Of a stretch of DNA of 64,000 bases, positions 45,095 through 56,063 are shown in pieces; the first letter of the stretch is position 1; each line of letters starts with the position of its first letter. The notes beneath the pieces are model-generated. The model was not told where the DNA came from. It saw only the letters and a list, made by a program, of their open reading frames with translations, and searched no databases. The position numbers and the translations under genes are program-made. Origin of the DNA: Dipteronia dyeriana (lineage: Eukaryota > Streptophyta > Magnoliopsida > Sapindales > Sapindaceae); NCBI GenBank assembly GCA_032871835.1, contig CM065300.1, positions 64,677,192-64,741,191 on the forward strand, read 5' to 3'.

Positions 45095-47515
45095 TGTAGG
45101 GAAAAACGGGATCAAAACGCAACGGAAGCGTGTTAAAAACGAAAATTAGGGTTTGCGTATAAATAAAAAAAATTCCCTTTATGCAACGAGAACCTTAACC
45201 CTAGATTAATTGATGTATAAATAAGTATCGTACCTTTTTTTTCGTGATGATTGAACTAGCGTCGAATTGAATCCATAAGATCTTCCAATCCAATCATGAA
45301 CGTGAACCACCTAAGTGTGGGCTCCCTATTTTTTAATTGTGTACCTGAGGATGGAAGCAAACAAAATCTTCTTCTTTGTTAGTTACAATAATCCTCCAAG
45401 AGAAAAACCAAGAACGTCCGGTCACTTTTGAATTATCAATCAATTTGATTGAAACTCGCGTGAACCTTGATTCAATGTTGTACACAAAACCCTTTTGATG
45501 TAAAGGATACTAGTGTACTATCGAAAACAAAAACGTTCTCTTTTTCTCTCTTCTTGGCCGAATTCACACTATCTCTATGAGTTGGTCAAATTTTGTCCAG
45601 AGTAAAAAACAAAATTTTCTCCCTCAAAATTCTCTCTTGCTAGGCCAAATTCTCTTCTTGAAAATTTCTTAGCATGGCCGACATTCCTCTCATAAAAAAC
45701 CTTAGAGCTGGCCGAAATTTCCAAACCTATATATATGGTCATAAGTCCTCTCCTAAGAAGGATTTACTTGGTTGACAAGAATCCTTTCCTTAGGTGGATT
45801 TATTTGGTAGTTAAGAAGCCTTTTTTCAAAGGAATTCTATCCTCATATATATACATAGCTGGCCGAAATTTCACTTAATATAATTAGGAGACTTAGTTCT
45901 TTTCCTAAGAAGGATTTATTTGGTTGTAAAGAATCCTTTCCTTAGGTAGAATTACTTGGTGGTTAAGAATTCTTTTCAAAAAGGAATTTTTTTCCTACAC
46001 CAAGACTCCTAATCCAACTCAATAGTGTGTTTGTAACCATATTAAATACTTCCTCATTTGATTAGATAAATAATTCCTTTTATTTATCTACTAATCAAAT
46101 ATAGTCTTTAACATTAACTATACTACCAACAATAGTATAATTTTAGGAGACCATCTCCTACTAGGAAAAAGATTTTGACTTTTAATTAAATAATTAATTA
46201 ATCAACAAATTAATTAATTTCTATTTAATTAAATAATAAAATAAAAATAATATATTTAAGCTATTTTAATAGCCTTTGCCGCCCATACCAAATATAAGGA
46301 CCATATATTATTTTTCTTATTTTATTAAATCCATTGGACCTTAATAAAAAAAGTCCACATGTGAACTAGACCTATTCTTACAAAAAGAAACAAGTTCTCA
46401 TGCCTTATTACAATTGTAGATGGACCCCTAAATTGGTCCGGTAGAATATATCAAGTGATCCAAGAATGTTCGTGTGGATTGCGGATCTTGGCGGGCTATC
46501 TAAATTTAAGTTCCAATAGACACAACCCAATCATAATAAACAAATGATTCACTTAGGTTCGATCTATTTAATTTTAGTTCATTCCACTAAAGAACTAAAA
46601 TTGAACTCTTAAATAAAGATAGAATAAGTTGATGTTACTCACTCATACCCTAGACAACCTTATTGGAGAGAGTGTATCCTCTTGAAGAATACTGGTAATC
46701 GCCAAGAGCTCATAGACTGCCTATAGCTCTCCAAGTTACCATATTTACTCATATGACCACATTTTGAACTTGGATATTTTGACTTGTCCAGAAGCCATGT
46801 TTCAATAGTCACTATTAAAAACTTAACGTTAAGATTTAATATCCAATACCTCAAAATATCCATATGATAATATTCTACTCTCATTTAATAAATAAAGCCA
46901 CGATGTCCATATCTATAAATAAAGTCCTCTATCGATTAACAAATGAATACCACCAAACTATCGAGGATAGACTATGCTATATAATCGTACTCATTGATAG
47001 CTGAAATGATAACACTTGCAACCATAAGTCCATCATTTATCTCAGGATTGAGATAGACTCTCCGATTGTCTTCAAATGAAAAACTTTTATCCATTGATGG
47101 TTCTAGATAAAGTATTTCAATGTGATCCTATTCAATGCACCCAGTGCACTAGATTCTTTTGCCCAAAGACACTACACTTTGATGATTTTAGACTCATCAT
47201 AACACATTTGATCCCACTCAAATGCTAGCAAAAGAATCTACAACTTTGATAAGATTAAGGCACCCAACCTTTTATCTTAAGTTGTGAATATTATTCAAGA
47301 CTAACTAAAGAATTGTGTCTACCTAATACATATCTAGATGTATGAAAAATTCTTCTTTTCTCATATTTTTTTGACCTTATGATTATTTACTTTTGATAAT
47401 TATAATAATTAAACTATAAATGCTATAAGATTTGTTAAACTAGAAATCACATTATTCGTATGAAGCGATTGTTAATTACAATATTATACTCTTGATATCG
47501 AGCATAATCCTAACA
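45095..47515 (-). repeat. 3' LTR of element F
   Basis: 2,421 bp, TGTAGGG to CCTAACA on the + strand, with the two-unit internal repeat. The opposite-strand 71-codon frame of its relatives is broken here. Confidence 0.9.
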
Positions 47516-47529
47516 ATCTCCCACTTGCT

Positions 47530-49020
47530 CTATTGTAAATGTGTCATATCTCTCATCCCCATGTTCTCTAGATGCCCATCAAAACTTTTTTGAGGAAGAC
47601 CCTTTGTAAAGGGATCCGCTAGATTTTTCGCTGACGTGATTTTGGTAATTATCACATCACTCCTATGCACAATTTCCCTTGGAAGATGATACTTTATTTC
47701 AATGTGTTTCCCTCTCTTATGATTTCTTGGTTCTCTTGAATTAGCCACTGCTCCACTATTGTCACAATAGATAGTGATCTGCTTATTCGCATCAGGAACC
47801 ACTTCCAAGTCAATCAGAAATTGGCGGAGCCAGACAATACAAAATTGATTCATACTCCTCCATATAACTTCCCCTCCTCCAATAGTAAACACAGATCCTG
47901 ATGTTGATCTCCTGGAGTCAGAATCTGACTGAAACTCAGAATCTGTATACCCAACGGGAATTAAATCTCCTTCAGAGTATACAAGCATATAATTCTTGTT
48001 CTTCTAAGATACTTGAAAATATGCTTGACTGCCGTCTAGTGATCAGGACTAGGGTTCGATTGAAACCTGCTAACTATGCCCACAAAAAAACAAATATCTG
48101 GTCTAGTACAGAGCATTGCATACATGAGACTTCCTACTGTAAAAGCATATGGAATCCTTCTCATGAATTGCTCTTCATGCTCATTCTTAGAAACTTGTTC
48201 CTTAGAAAATTTGATTCCATGTCTGAAAGGTAACATACCTTTCATGGAATCTTGCAAGCAAAACCTAGACAATATTTTATATATGTATGAAGCTTGGGAT
48301 AATGCAATCGTTCTATTCTTTCTATTCCCTATGACTTGGATACCAAGAATATAACTTGCTTCTCCTAAGTCCTTCATATCAAATTGTTTTGCCAACCATT
48401 CTTTTATTGATGTCAATACACCTACATCGTTTTTGATGAGTAGTATATCATTAACGTAAAGAACTAGGAAAACCAATTTGTCACCTTTAATCCTTTTGTA
48501 TACATAAGGTTCATCAAGGTTTTGAATAAATCCAAAACCTTTTACAGCTTGATCGAACCTTATGTTCCAGGATCTGGATGCTTGCTTCAATCCATATATG
48601 GATCTTTGCAACTTGCATACCCTTTCCTCTTGACCCTTTTCAATGAATCCTTCTGGTTGCATCATATAGATGCTTTCATCAAGACTTCTATCAAGGAAAG
48701 TTGTCTTGTCGTTCATTTTCCAAATCTCTAGGTCTAGAGATGCCGCAATGGATAAGAGTATCCAAATGGATTTAAGCATGGCCACATGAGAGAATGTTTC
48801 TTCATAATCGATACTTTCCTTCTGTGTATAACCTTTAGCTACCAATCTACCTTTAAAGGTTTCCACCTTACCATCCATTCCTCTTTTCCTCTTGCATACC
48901 CACTTGCACCCGATGGGTTTTATCCCTTTAGGCAAGTCTACAAGAGACTAGACTTTGTTTTTGAACATAGATTCAATTTCGGATTGCATTGCCTTTTGCC
49001 AATGGCGACAATCAACATCT
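47530..49020 (-). pseudogene. pol: Reverse transcriptase and RNase H of element F, broken
   Basis: A 299-codon minus-strand frame (48,935-48,036) runs from PKGIKPIGCKWVCKRKRGMD through KSIWILLSIAASLDLEIW, SIYGLKQASRSWNIRFDQ and VGSLMYAMLCTRPDI. The active-site box is LYVNDILLI, with Asn for the first Asp, so it would be dead even with an open frame. RNase H (47,988-47,530) has YTDSEFQSDSDSRRSTSG, IYCDNSGAVANS and KNLADPFTKGL. Part of RNase H around WRSMNQFCIVWLRQ is shortened compared with the other copies (the AACEAEYVA type stretch is missing). Confidence 0.87.
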
Positions 49021-49320
49021 TCCATTGCTTCCTTGTACGTATAGGGATCATTATCTTCCGAAAGATTCTCTACCGATTCTCCTAGACCAATGTATCTCTC
49101 GGGTTGTTTAACAACCCTCCCACTACGACGAGGTACGGTAGAATGTTGATCTTGTGTTGTTACGGAACTTACAATTGGGCTTGGTTACGAAACCTTTTGT
49201 GGATTTGTATCTCCTAAAAGCTAATTTAGGGCAATTCTACTTTTAGGCACTAAATTATTCATATAGTTCTCTTCTAGAAAGTTGGCATTTGTCGAAACAA
49301 ATACTTTAAGATCTGAAAGA

Positions 49321-50150
49321 CTATATAAATAATATCCTTTTGTTCCTTTTGGATACCTTACAAATATGCATGTTTCTGAACGGGACTCCATCTTTTGTCT
49401 TTCCTTTTAACACGTGTGCAGGATATCCAAATATCCTTAAGTGTTGTAAACTAGGCTTTCGCCCGGTCCACAACTCATGCGGTGTTTTAGGAACCGACTT
49501 AGATGGTACATCGTTTAGAATATACATGGCAGTTTGTAAAGCATATCCCCAAAAAGAACTAGGGAGCGTTGAATAACTCAACATAGACCTAACCATATCC
49601 AAAAGAGTTATATTTCTCTTTTCTACCACCCTATTTTGTTGAGGTGTGCCTGGTGAAGAAAACTGAGAAATTATTCCATTATCAATAAGATATTGCTGAA
49701 TCTCACCAGATAGATATTCTCCACCACGATCGGACTTGAAGATTTTTATGCGTTTCTCAAGCTGATTTTCTACTTCAGCTTAAAAATGCTTTGAACACAT
49801 CAAAATCATCCCACTTATGTCTCATGAGATACACATAGCCAAATCTTGAGTGATCATCTGTGAAAGTGATGAAGTACTCATATCCACCTCTAGCTTGAAT
49901 GCTCATAGGTCTACACACATCAGTGTGTATCAATCCTAAACATTCAATGGCTCTTGCGCCTTTGGTCGTAAACGACCTTTTGGTTATTTTACCTTCCAAA
50001 CAAGATTCACATGTTGGTAGATAACCAACCTTTAAGTCACTCAGAGGTCCGTAACATACCAATCTTTTAATCCTATTAAGGTTTATATGACCTAAGCGCA
50101 AATGCCATAGGTAGGTTTCATCTTTTGATAATTTTACTCTTTTATGATTA
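49321..50150 (-). pseudogene. pol: Integrase of element F, broken
   Basis: The zinc finger WHLRLGHINLNRIKRLV with PTCESCLEGK is complete. The core has IHTDVCRPM, FTDDHSRFGYVYL, then a stop near 49,775 and frame changes. The last frame (49,629-49,321) keeps [14 protein letters not shown] with the catalytic Glu and [16 protein letters not shown]. The N-terminal codons before RYFNHKRVKL come from the fusion with the G LTR. Confidence 0.85.
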
Positions 50151-50155
50151 AAATA

Positions 50156-51004
50156 CCTTATTGGAGATAGTGTATCTTTGTGAAGAATATCAGTAATCGC
50201 CAAGAGCTCATAGACCGCCTATAGCTCTCCAAATTACCATATTTACTCATATGACCACATTTTGAACTTGGATATTTTGACTTGTCCAGAAGCCATGTTT
50301 CAATAGTCACTATTGAAAACTTAACGTTAAGATTTAATATCCAAAACCTCAAAACATCCTTATGATGGTAGCCATGATGTCGATATCTATAAATGGAGCC
50401 ATGATGTCTATATCTATAAATGAATTCCTCTATCGGTTAACAAATGAATACCACCAAAATATCGAGGATAGACTATGCTATATAATCGTACTCATTGATA
50501 GCTCAAATGATAACACTTGCAACCATAAGTCCATCATTTATCTCAGGATTGAGATAGACCCTCCGATTGTCTTCAAATGAAAACTTTTATTTATTGACCA
50601 TTCTTGATAAAGTATTTCATTTTGATCCTATTCAATGCACCCAGTGCATTAGATTCTTTTGCCCAAAGATGCCGCACTTTGATGATTTTAGACTCATCAT
50701 AACACATTTGATCCCACTCAAATGCTAGCAAAAGAATCTACAAATTTGACAAGATAAATGCGCATATCCTTTTATCTTAAGTTGTGAATGTTATTCAAGA
50801 CTAAATAAAGAATTGTGTCTACCTTATACATATCTAGTTGTATGAACAATTCTTCTTTTCTCATAGTCTTTTGACCTTATGATTATTTACTTTTGACAAT
50901 TATAATAATTAAACTTATGATTGTTAAAATAGAAATCACTTTATTAATATGAAAAGATTGTCAAATACATTATTATACTTTTGCTATCGAGCATAATCCT
51001 AACC
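50156..51004 (-). repeat. Partial 3' LTR of element G
   Basis: It corresponds to about 20,328-21,183 of D. The outer 1.5 kb is missing at the junction with F. A short duplication around 50,378-50,415 (GATGTC then ATATCTATAAATG twice) is specific to this copy. Confidence 0.85.
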
Positions 51005-51020
51005 ATCTCCCACTTGCTCT

Positions 51021-52630
51021 ATAGCAATTATGTCATATCTCTCATCTCCATGTTCTCTAGATGCCTATCAAAACTCTTTTGTGGAAGAGCCTTTGTAAAG
51101 GGATCCGCTAGATTTTCTGTTGACGCGATCTTGGTAATCGTCACAACACCCCTATGCACCAATTTCCCTTAGAAGGTGATACTTTCTTTCAATTTTTTCC
51201 CTCTCTTATGACTTCTTGGTTCTCTCAAATTAGCCACTGCTCTACTATTGTCACAATAGATATGGATCTGCTTATTTGCATCCGGAACCACTTCCAAGTC
51301 AATCAAGAATTAGCGAAGCCAGACAGCCTGTTTAGCAGCCTCGCATGCGACAACATACTCGGCTTTCATGGTGGAATCAACAATAAAAGATTGCTTGATA
51401 CTCCTTCATATGACTGTCCCTCCTCTAATAGTAAACACAGATCTTGATGTTGATCTCCTGGAGTCAGAATTTAACAGAAAATCAAAATTTGTATACCCTA
51501 CGGGAATTAAATCCTCTTTAGAGTATACACGCATATAGTCTCTCGTTCTCCTAAGATACTTGAAAATATGCTTGACTGCAGTCCAGTGATCAGGACCAGG
51601 TTTCGATTGAAACGTGCTAACTATGCCCACAACAAAACAAATATATGGTATAATGTAGAGCATTGCATACATGAGACTTCCAACTGCCGATGCGTATGGA
51701 ACCCTACTTGTGAATTGCTCTTCATGCTCATTCTTAGGAACTTGTTCCTTAGAAATTTTGATTCCATGTTTGAAAGGTAACATACCTTTCTTGGAATCTT
51801 GCATGGAAAACCTAGACAAGATTTTATCTATTTATAAAGCTCGGGATAATGCAATCGTTCTATTCTTTCTATCCCTTATGACTTGGATACCCAGAATATA
51901 ACTTGCTTCTCCTAAGTCCTCCATATTAAATTGTTTCGCTAACCATTCTTTTATTGATGTCAATACACATACATCGTTTCCGATGAGTAGTATATCATCA
52001 ACATAAAGAACTAGAAAAACCAACTTTTCGCCTTTAATCCTTTTGTATACACAAGGTTCATCAAGGTTTTGAGTAAATCCAAAACTTTTCACGGCTTGAT
52101 CGAACCTTATGTTCCAAGATCTGGATGCTTGCTTCAATCCATATATGGATCCTTGAAACTTGCATACCCTTTCCTCTTGGCCATTTTCAATGAATCCTTC
52201 TGGTTGCATCATGTAGATGCTTTCAACAAGGCTTCCATTAAGGAAAGCTGTCTTGATGTCCATTTGCCAAATCTCTAGGTCTAGAGATACTGCAATGGAT
52301 AAGATTATCCTAATGGATTTAAGCATGGCCACATGAGAGAAGGTTTCTTCATAATTGATACCTTCCTTCTGTGTATAACTTTTAGCTACCAATATAGCTT
52401 TAAAGGTTTCCACTTTTCCATCCATTCCTCTTTTCCTCTTGTATACCCACTTGCACTCGATGGGTTTTATCCCTTTAGGCAAGTCTACAAGAGACCAAAC
52501 TTTGTTTTTGAACATAGATTCAATTTCGGATTGCATTGCCTTTTGGCATTGGCGACAATCAACATCTTACATTGCTTCCTTGTACATTTAGTGATCATCG
52601 TCGTCCAGAAGATTCTCTGCAGATTCTTCT
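51021..52630 (-). pseudogene. pol: Reverse transcriptase and RNase H of element G
   Basis: A 234-codon minus-strand frame (52,536-51,832) covers reverse transcriptase from MQSEIESMFKNKVWSLVDL through WQMDIKTAFLNGSLVESI and SIYGLKQASRSWNIRFDQ to the intact active-site box LYVDDILLIGND and NMEDLGEASYILGIQV. A frame break follows; the next frame (51,819-51,406) has SRFSMQDSKKGMLPFKHGI, HWTAVKHIFKYLRRTRDYM and the start of RNase H with YTNFDFLLNSDSRRST, where the first catalytic Asp context is altered (TDSD-type to TNFD). The rest of RNase H to about 51,060 is readable only with frame changes. Confidence 0.86.
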
Positions 52631-52879
52631 AGACCGATGTATCTCTCGGGTTGTTTAACAACCCTCCCACTACGACGAGGTATGGTAGAATGTTTATTTT
52701 GTATTGGTACGGAACTTACAATTGAGCTTGGTTGCGAAACCTCTTATGGAATTGTATATCCTAAAAGCTCATTCAGGACAATTATACTTTTAGGCACAAA
52801 ATTATTCATATAGTCCTGTTATAGAAATCTAGCATTTGTCGAAACAAATACTTTAAGATCTGAAGGATTAAAAAAATAA

Positions 52880-53684
52880 TATCCTTTTGTTCCTTTTGGA
52901 TACCCTACAAATATGCATGTTTCTGAACGGGACACAATCTTTTCTATCTTTCCTATTAACACGTATGCAGGACATCCAAATATCCTCAAGTGTTGTAAAC
53001 TAGGCTTTCACCCGGTCAACAACTCATGCGGTGTTTTAGGAACGGACTTAGATGGAACATCGTTTAGAATGTACATTGCAGTTTGTAAAGCATATCCCCA
53101 AAAAGAATTAGGGAGCGTTGAATAACTCAAAACCTAACCATATCCAAAAGAGTTATATTTCTCCTTTTTACCACCCCATTTTGTTGAGGTGTGCCTGGTG
53201 CAGAAAACTGAGAAATTATTCCATTATCAATAATATATTGCTGAAACTCACCAGATAGATATTCTCCACCAAGATCGGACCTCAAGATTTTTATGCGTTT
53301 CTTAAGCTGATTTTCAACTTCAGCTTTAAATGCTTTGAACATATCAAAAGCTTCTGACTTATGTCTCATTAGATACACATAGGCAAATCTTGAGTGATCA
53401 TCCGTGAAAGTGATGAAGTACTCATATCCACATCTAGCTTGAATGCTCATAGGTCCACACACATCAGTGTGTATCAATCCTAAACATTCGATGGCTCTTG
53501 CGCCTTTGGTCGTAAACGACCTTTTGGTCATTTTACCTTCCAAACAAGATTCACAAGTTGGTAGATCATCATCCTTTAAGTCACTTAGAGGTCCGTCACT
53601 TACCAATCTTTTTATCCTATTAAGGTTAATATGACCTAAGTGCAAATGCCATAGGTAGGTTTCATCTTTTGATAATTTTACTCT
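52880..53684 (-). pseudogene. pol: Integrase of element G, with catalytic Glu changed
   Basis: The minus-strand frame 53,645-53,127 (172 codons) holds the zinc finger (LGHINLNRIKRLVSD with PTCESCLEGK) and the core: [40 protein letters not shown] and SAPGTPQQNGVVKRRN. The third catalytic residue, Glu before the Arg pair in relatives (VEKRN, AEKRN), is Lys here, a GAA to AAA change. Downstream, [18 protein letters not shown] antisense frames are shadows; the sense continuation to about 52,880 is broken. Confidence 0.86.
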
Positions 53685-54926
53685 TTAATGATTAGGTTCC
53701 GTTGATTCCGTGTCTAACAAGTGAGAGATATTTCCATGCAAATAGAATAAACCGTTTTCCAATGTACCTTTGCAAATATTTTTTTCATTCTTTCTAATAA
53801 TAAAAGCTTTATTAAAAGTAACCGAATAACCAAATTTATTTAAACAAGAAACTGAAATTAAATTCTTTTTGAATTGAGGTACATAATAAACGTCTATTAA
53901 ATCTAAATGTCTATAAGAATCTAAACTAATTATAATATCTCTCACTGAACTAGTAGACACCAATGCTCCATTTCCTAAACGCAAGTTGAATTCATTCTCA
54001 TTAAGCCTTCTTTTTTCCTTGAACCCCTGTAAGGAAAAACTAACATGATTAGTGGCTCCGGAGTCTATGATCAAAGAATCCATAGAATTTGCCAAAAAAC
54101 ATGTTTCAAGATAATTAATATTACCATCTTCCTTTTTGTCTTGAGACTTTGGACAGTTTCTTTTCCAATGTCCCGTTTCACCACAAAGGAAACACTTCCC
54201 TTTTATCTTGGTTACTTTCTTTGTCTCCTTCTTTGTAGGTCCTAGTTGTTTTTTCTTCTGTTGTTTCTTGACCTTTTTACGGGTCTTAACAATAGCAATT
54301 TTGCCTATGGTATGAATCTCTTGACCCTTGCCTTTCACAAGGATTTTTTCCACGCTTTGAACATCTTGCATCAGGCCTTGCAAGGTGTATTCCTTTTTAT
54401 TCAAGGTGTAGTCCAATTTGATTTGATCAAAGGAATCCGACAGTGAGTTAACAATCATGTCAATTTTGGTCTTACCATCTATCTCAGCACCAAATAGTTC
54501 AGCAATGTTGAGATGTGCTATGACTTTCATCATATGATCTTTCATAGCCTGTCGAGGTTTTATCGTAAGATTCGTAAAAGCAGTCACTGCCTCTTTTTTA
54601 GTCGTCCTAGACCTCATAGCAAACATCTCCTCTAGAGACATCATTATATCGATAGCAGTCTCCATTCCTTCATGTTGCTGTTGCAACACGTCGAAGATGG
54701 TGGCCATAATGTAACATTTGGCCATCTCATATGAAGACTCCCATTGCTGATACTCATCTCTTTGATCCTGAGTAGATTCATTAGTATAAGTAGGTGGTTT
54801 AGAAGTGCACAAAATGAACTTATGCTTTTCGGATTGCAATAAAAGCCCAATTTTCCTTTTCCATGTGATATAATTATCACCAGTTAAAGTATTGTCTTTA
54901 GGGATGTTGATTAGGGATGGGGTCAT
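53685..54926 (-). CDS. gag: Gag and protease of element G, open reading frame
   Basis: The open frame reaches back to 54,968, but the family start MTPSLINIPKDNTL is at 54,926, as in E, giving about 413 codons. The gag core (residues about 15-200) has GDNYITWKRKIGLLLQSEKH, a TIFDVLQQQHEGMETAIDIM block and KIDMIVNSLSDSFDQIKLDY. A Lys-rich basic linker is followed by the CCHC knuckle CFLCGETGHWKRNC, which binds RNA, and the aspartic protease with IIDSGATNHV. The integrase lead-in FYLHGNISHLLDTESTEPNH closes it at a stop at 53,685. In an active element the frame would continue into integrase, so the stop is a lesion. This is the only long uninterrupted gag-protease frame in the window. Confidence 0.85.
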   Translation of the reverse strand: MTPSLINIPKDNTLTGDNYITWKRKIGLLLQSEKHKFILCTSKPPTYTNESTQDQRDEYQQWESSYEMAKCYIMATIFDVLQQQHEGMETAIDIMMSLEEMFAMRSRTTKKEAVTAFTNLTIKPRQAMKDHMMKVIAHLNIAELFGAEIDGKTKIDMIVNSLSDSFDQIKLDYTLNKKEYTLQGLMQDVQSVEKILVKGKGQEIHTIGKIAIVKTRKKVKKQQKKKQLGPTKKETKKVTKIKGKCFLCGETGHWKRNCPKSQDKKEDGNINYLETCFLANSMDSLIIDSGATNHVSFSLQGFKEKRRLNENEFNLRLGNGALVSTSSVRDIIISLDSYRHLDLIDVYYVPQFKKNLISVSCLNKFGYSVTFNKAFIIRKNEKNICKGTLENGLFYLHGNISHLLDTESTEPNH

Positions 54927-55759
54927 GATTTCTGAGCAATAACAAAAATTATATAAATAAATAAGCACGATAAAGCACTTTCGATTATTTATCTTGAATT
55001 AAATAAAATAATTCAATCCTAAAAATTCAACGGTGATCCAACACCCATAAATGTCACGCCTTCTTTGGGAGTTCGCAACATTTACCTGTTGGACTACGTC
55101 CCACCTAATTGTTAACATAACAACCAACGTTTTCAATTTTAGCCTTGTGATTTTATTGACAAGAACTCTTGGGAGGATATTAATAAAACCACATCGAGTG
55201 TGTTACCAAGTTATCGAGCTTCAATATAATCCCTCACGAATATCCCTCTTTTGGGAGTAGATATCGTTTGGGCTAATTGTCTAGTCTATCTTTGTAAGGA
55301 AGTATCTTGCTAAATTCCATTCATGAATACCTCTTGGGAGGTTATTTACGAAACATAAAGCTTAACTAAACTTGGAGGCCGTAGGTGTTCCAAAACACCT
55401 TCTCCCACTCAATTGTTTAAGGCGTGTGATCGAATTCCAAAGAATGATTTACCAAGTTATCTAGATGCCAATTTAGACACCTAAATCATTCTATGCATGT
55501 TCATACCAAAAGAGATATGTGAGTGTCACTCCTATTCTATATGACATATTATCAAACAATGACAAACATTGCAATATTTACAAAAATATAAATACCTACA
55601 ATTTTGGTCCATCCTAGAAAAACAAGTAAATTACATATATCTTGGAATACAAGAACTCCTTTCTTAGTGAACAAGTCTTCACGCGACCTTCATCGTTTGA
55701 ACTCCCTCGGCTACCTCCCATAGGCGTGCTCATGCCACAAACCCATAAAGGGCTGTAAT
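54927..55759 (-). other. Untranslated leader of element G, truncated
   Basis: It matches the D leader from the gag start to about 25,809, then breaks off at GGGCTGTAAT. No gene. Confidence 0.8.
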
Positions 55760-56063
55760 AACTATTTATTGGATAATACACTAATGAGTTGGAATAAGGT
55801 AGAATTTCGAAAGTTGATAGGAGTTGTGGTGGAAAACAAATCCTCCTTTTGAGAGGATTTTCGATTACAACACATATCCTCCTTATGTGAGGATTAAGCC
55901 ACATTTAAATATACCTATTATGAATTCGGCGAAGCCCTAAGTTTTTGGTGTGAGAAGTTTTTTTAATTTTGCTTTCCTTAGTAAAAAAAAACTTCATCCA
56001 ACTCATTGTGTGAATAATTTGGCCAAGCATAAAGAAAAGATGGAACGTTTTTGTTTTCAATAG
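55760..56063 (+). repeat. Inverted scrap of a D-family LTR
   Basis: It matches, in reverse complement, about 58,790-59,070 of solo LTR H (shared words CCAACTCATTGTGTGAA and ACACTAATGAGTT) and ends GTTTTTGTTTTCAATAG. It stands in the opposite orientation to its neighbour G and borders the gypsy fragment. Confidence 0.75.

Larger units (their letters stand above)
45095..50155 (-). mobile_element. Element F: D-family copia element, 5' half lost
   Basis: On the minus strand the kept parts are the integrase region (from 50,150), reverse transcriptase, RNase H, polypurine tract (47,531-47,516) and 3' LTR (47,515-45,095). Gag, leader and 5' LTR are missing because F is fused to G at about 50,150. 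F sits in E in the opposite orientation. The left flank is TGTTG (45,090-45,094); the right duplication is lost. Confidence 0.85.
50156..55759 (-). mobile_element. Element G: D-family copia element, both ends truncated
   Basis: On the minus strand: leader (55,759-54,927), gag-protease (54,926-53,685), integrase, reverse transcriptase and RNase H, polypurine tract (51,020-51,005) and the inner 849 bp of the 3' LTR (51,004-50,156). The primer site and 5' LTR are gone at 55,759. Its gag-protease is the most complete in the window. Confidence 0.85.

Noticed and set aside
45095..55759. One single element with an unusual repeated pol
   Set aside because: Two complete sets of integrase, reverse transcriptase and RNase H with an LTR piece between them are better explained as two elements, F and G, joined by a deletion.
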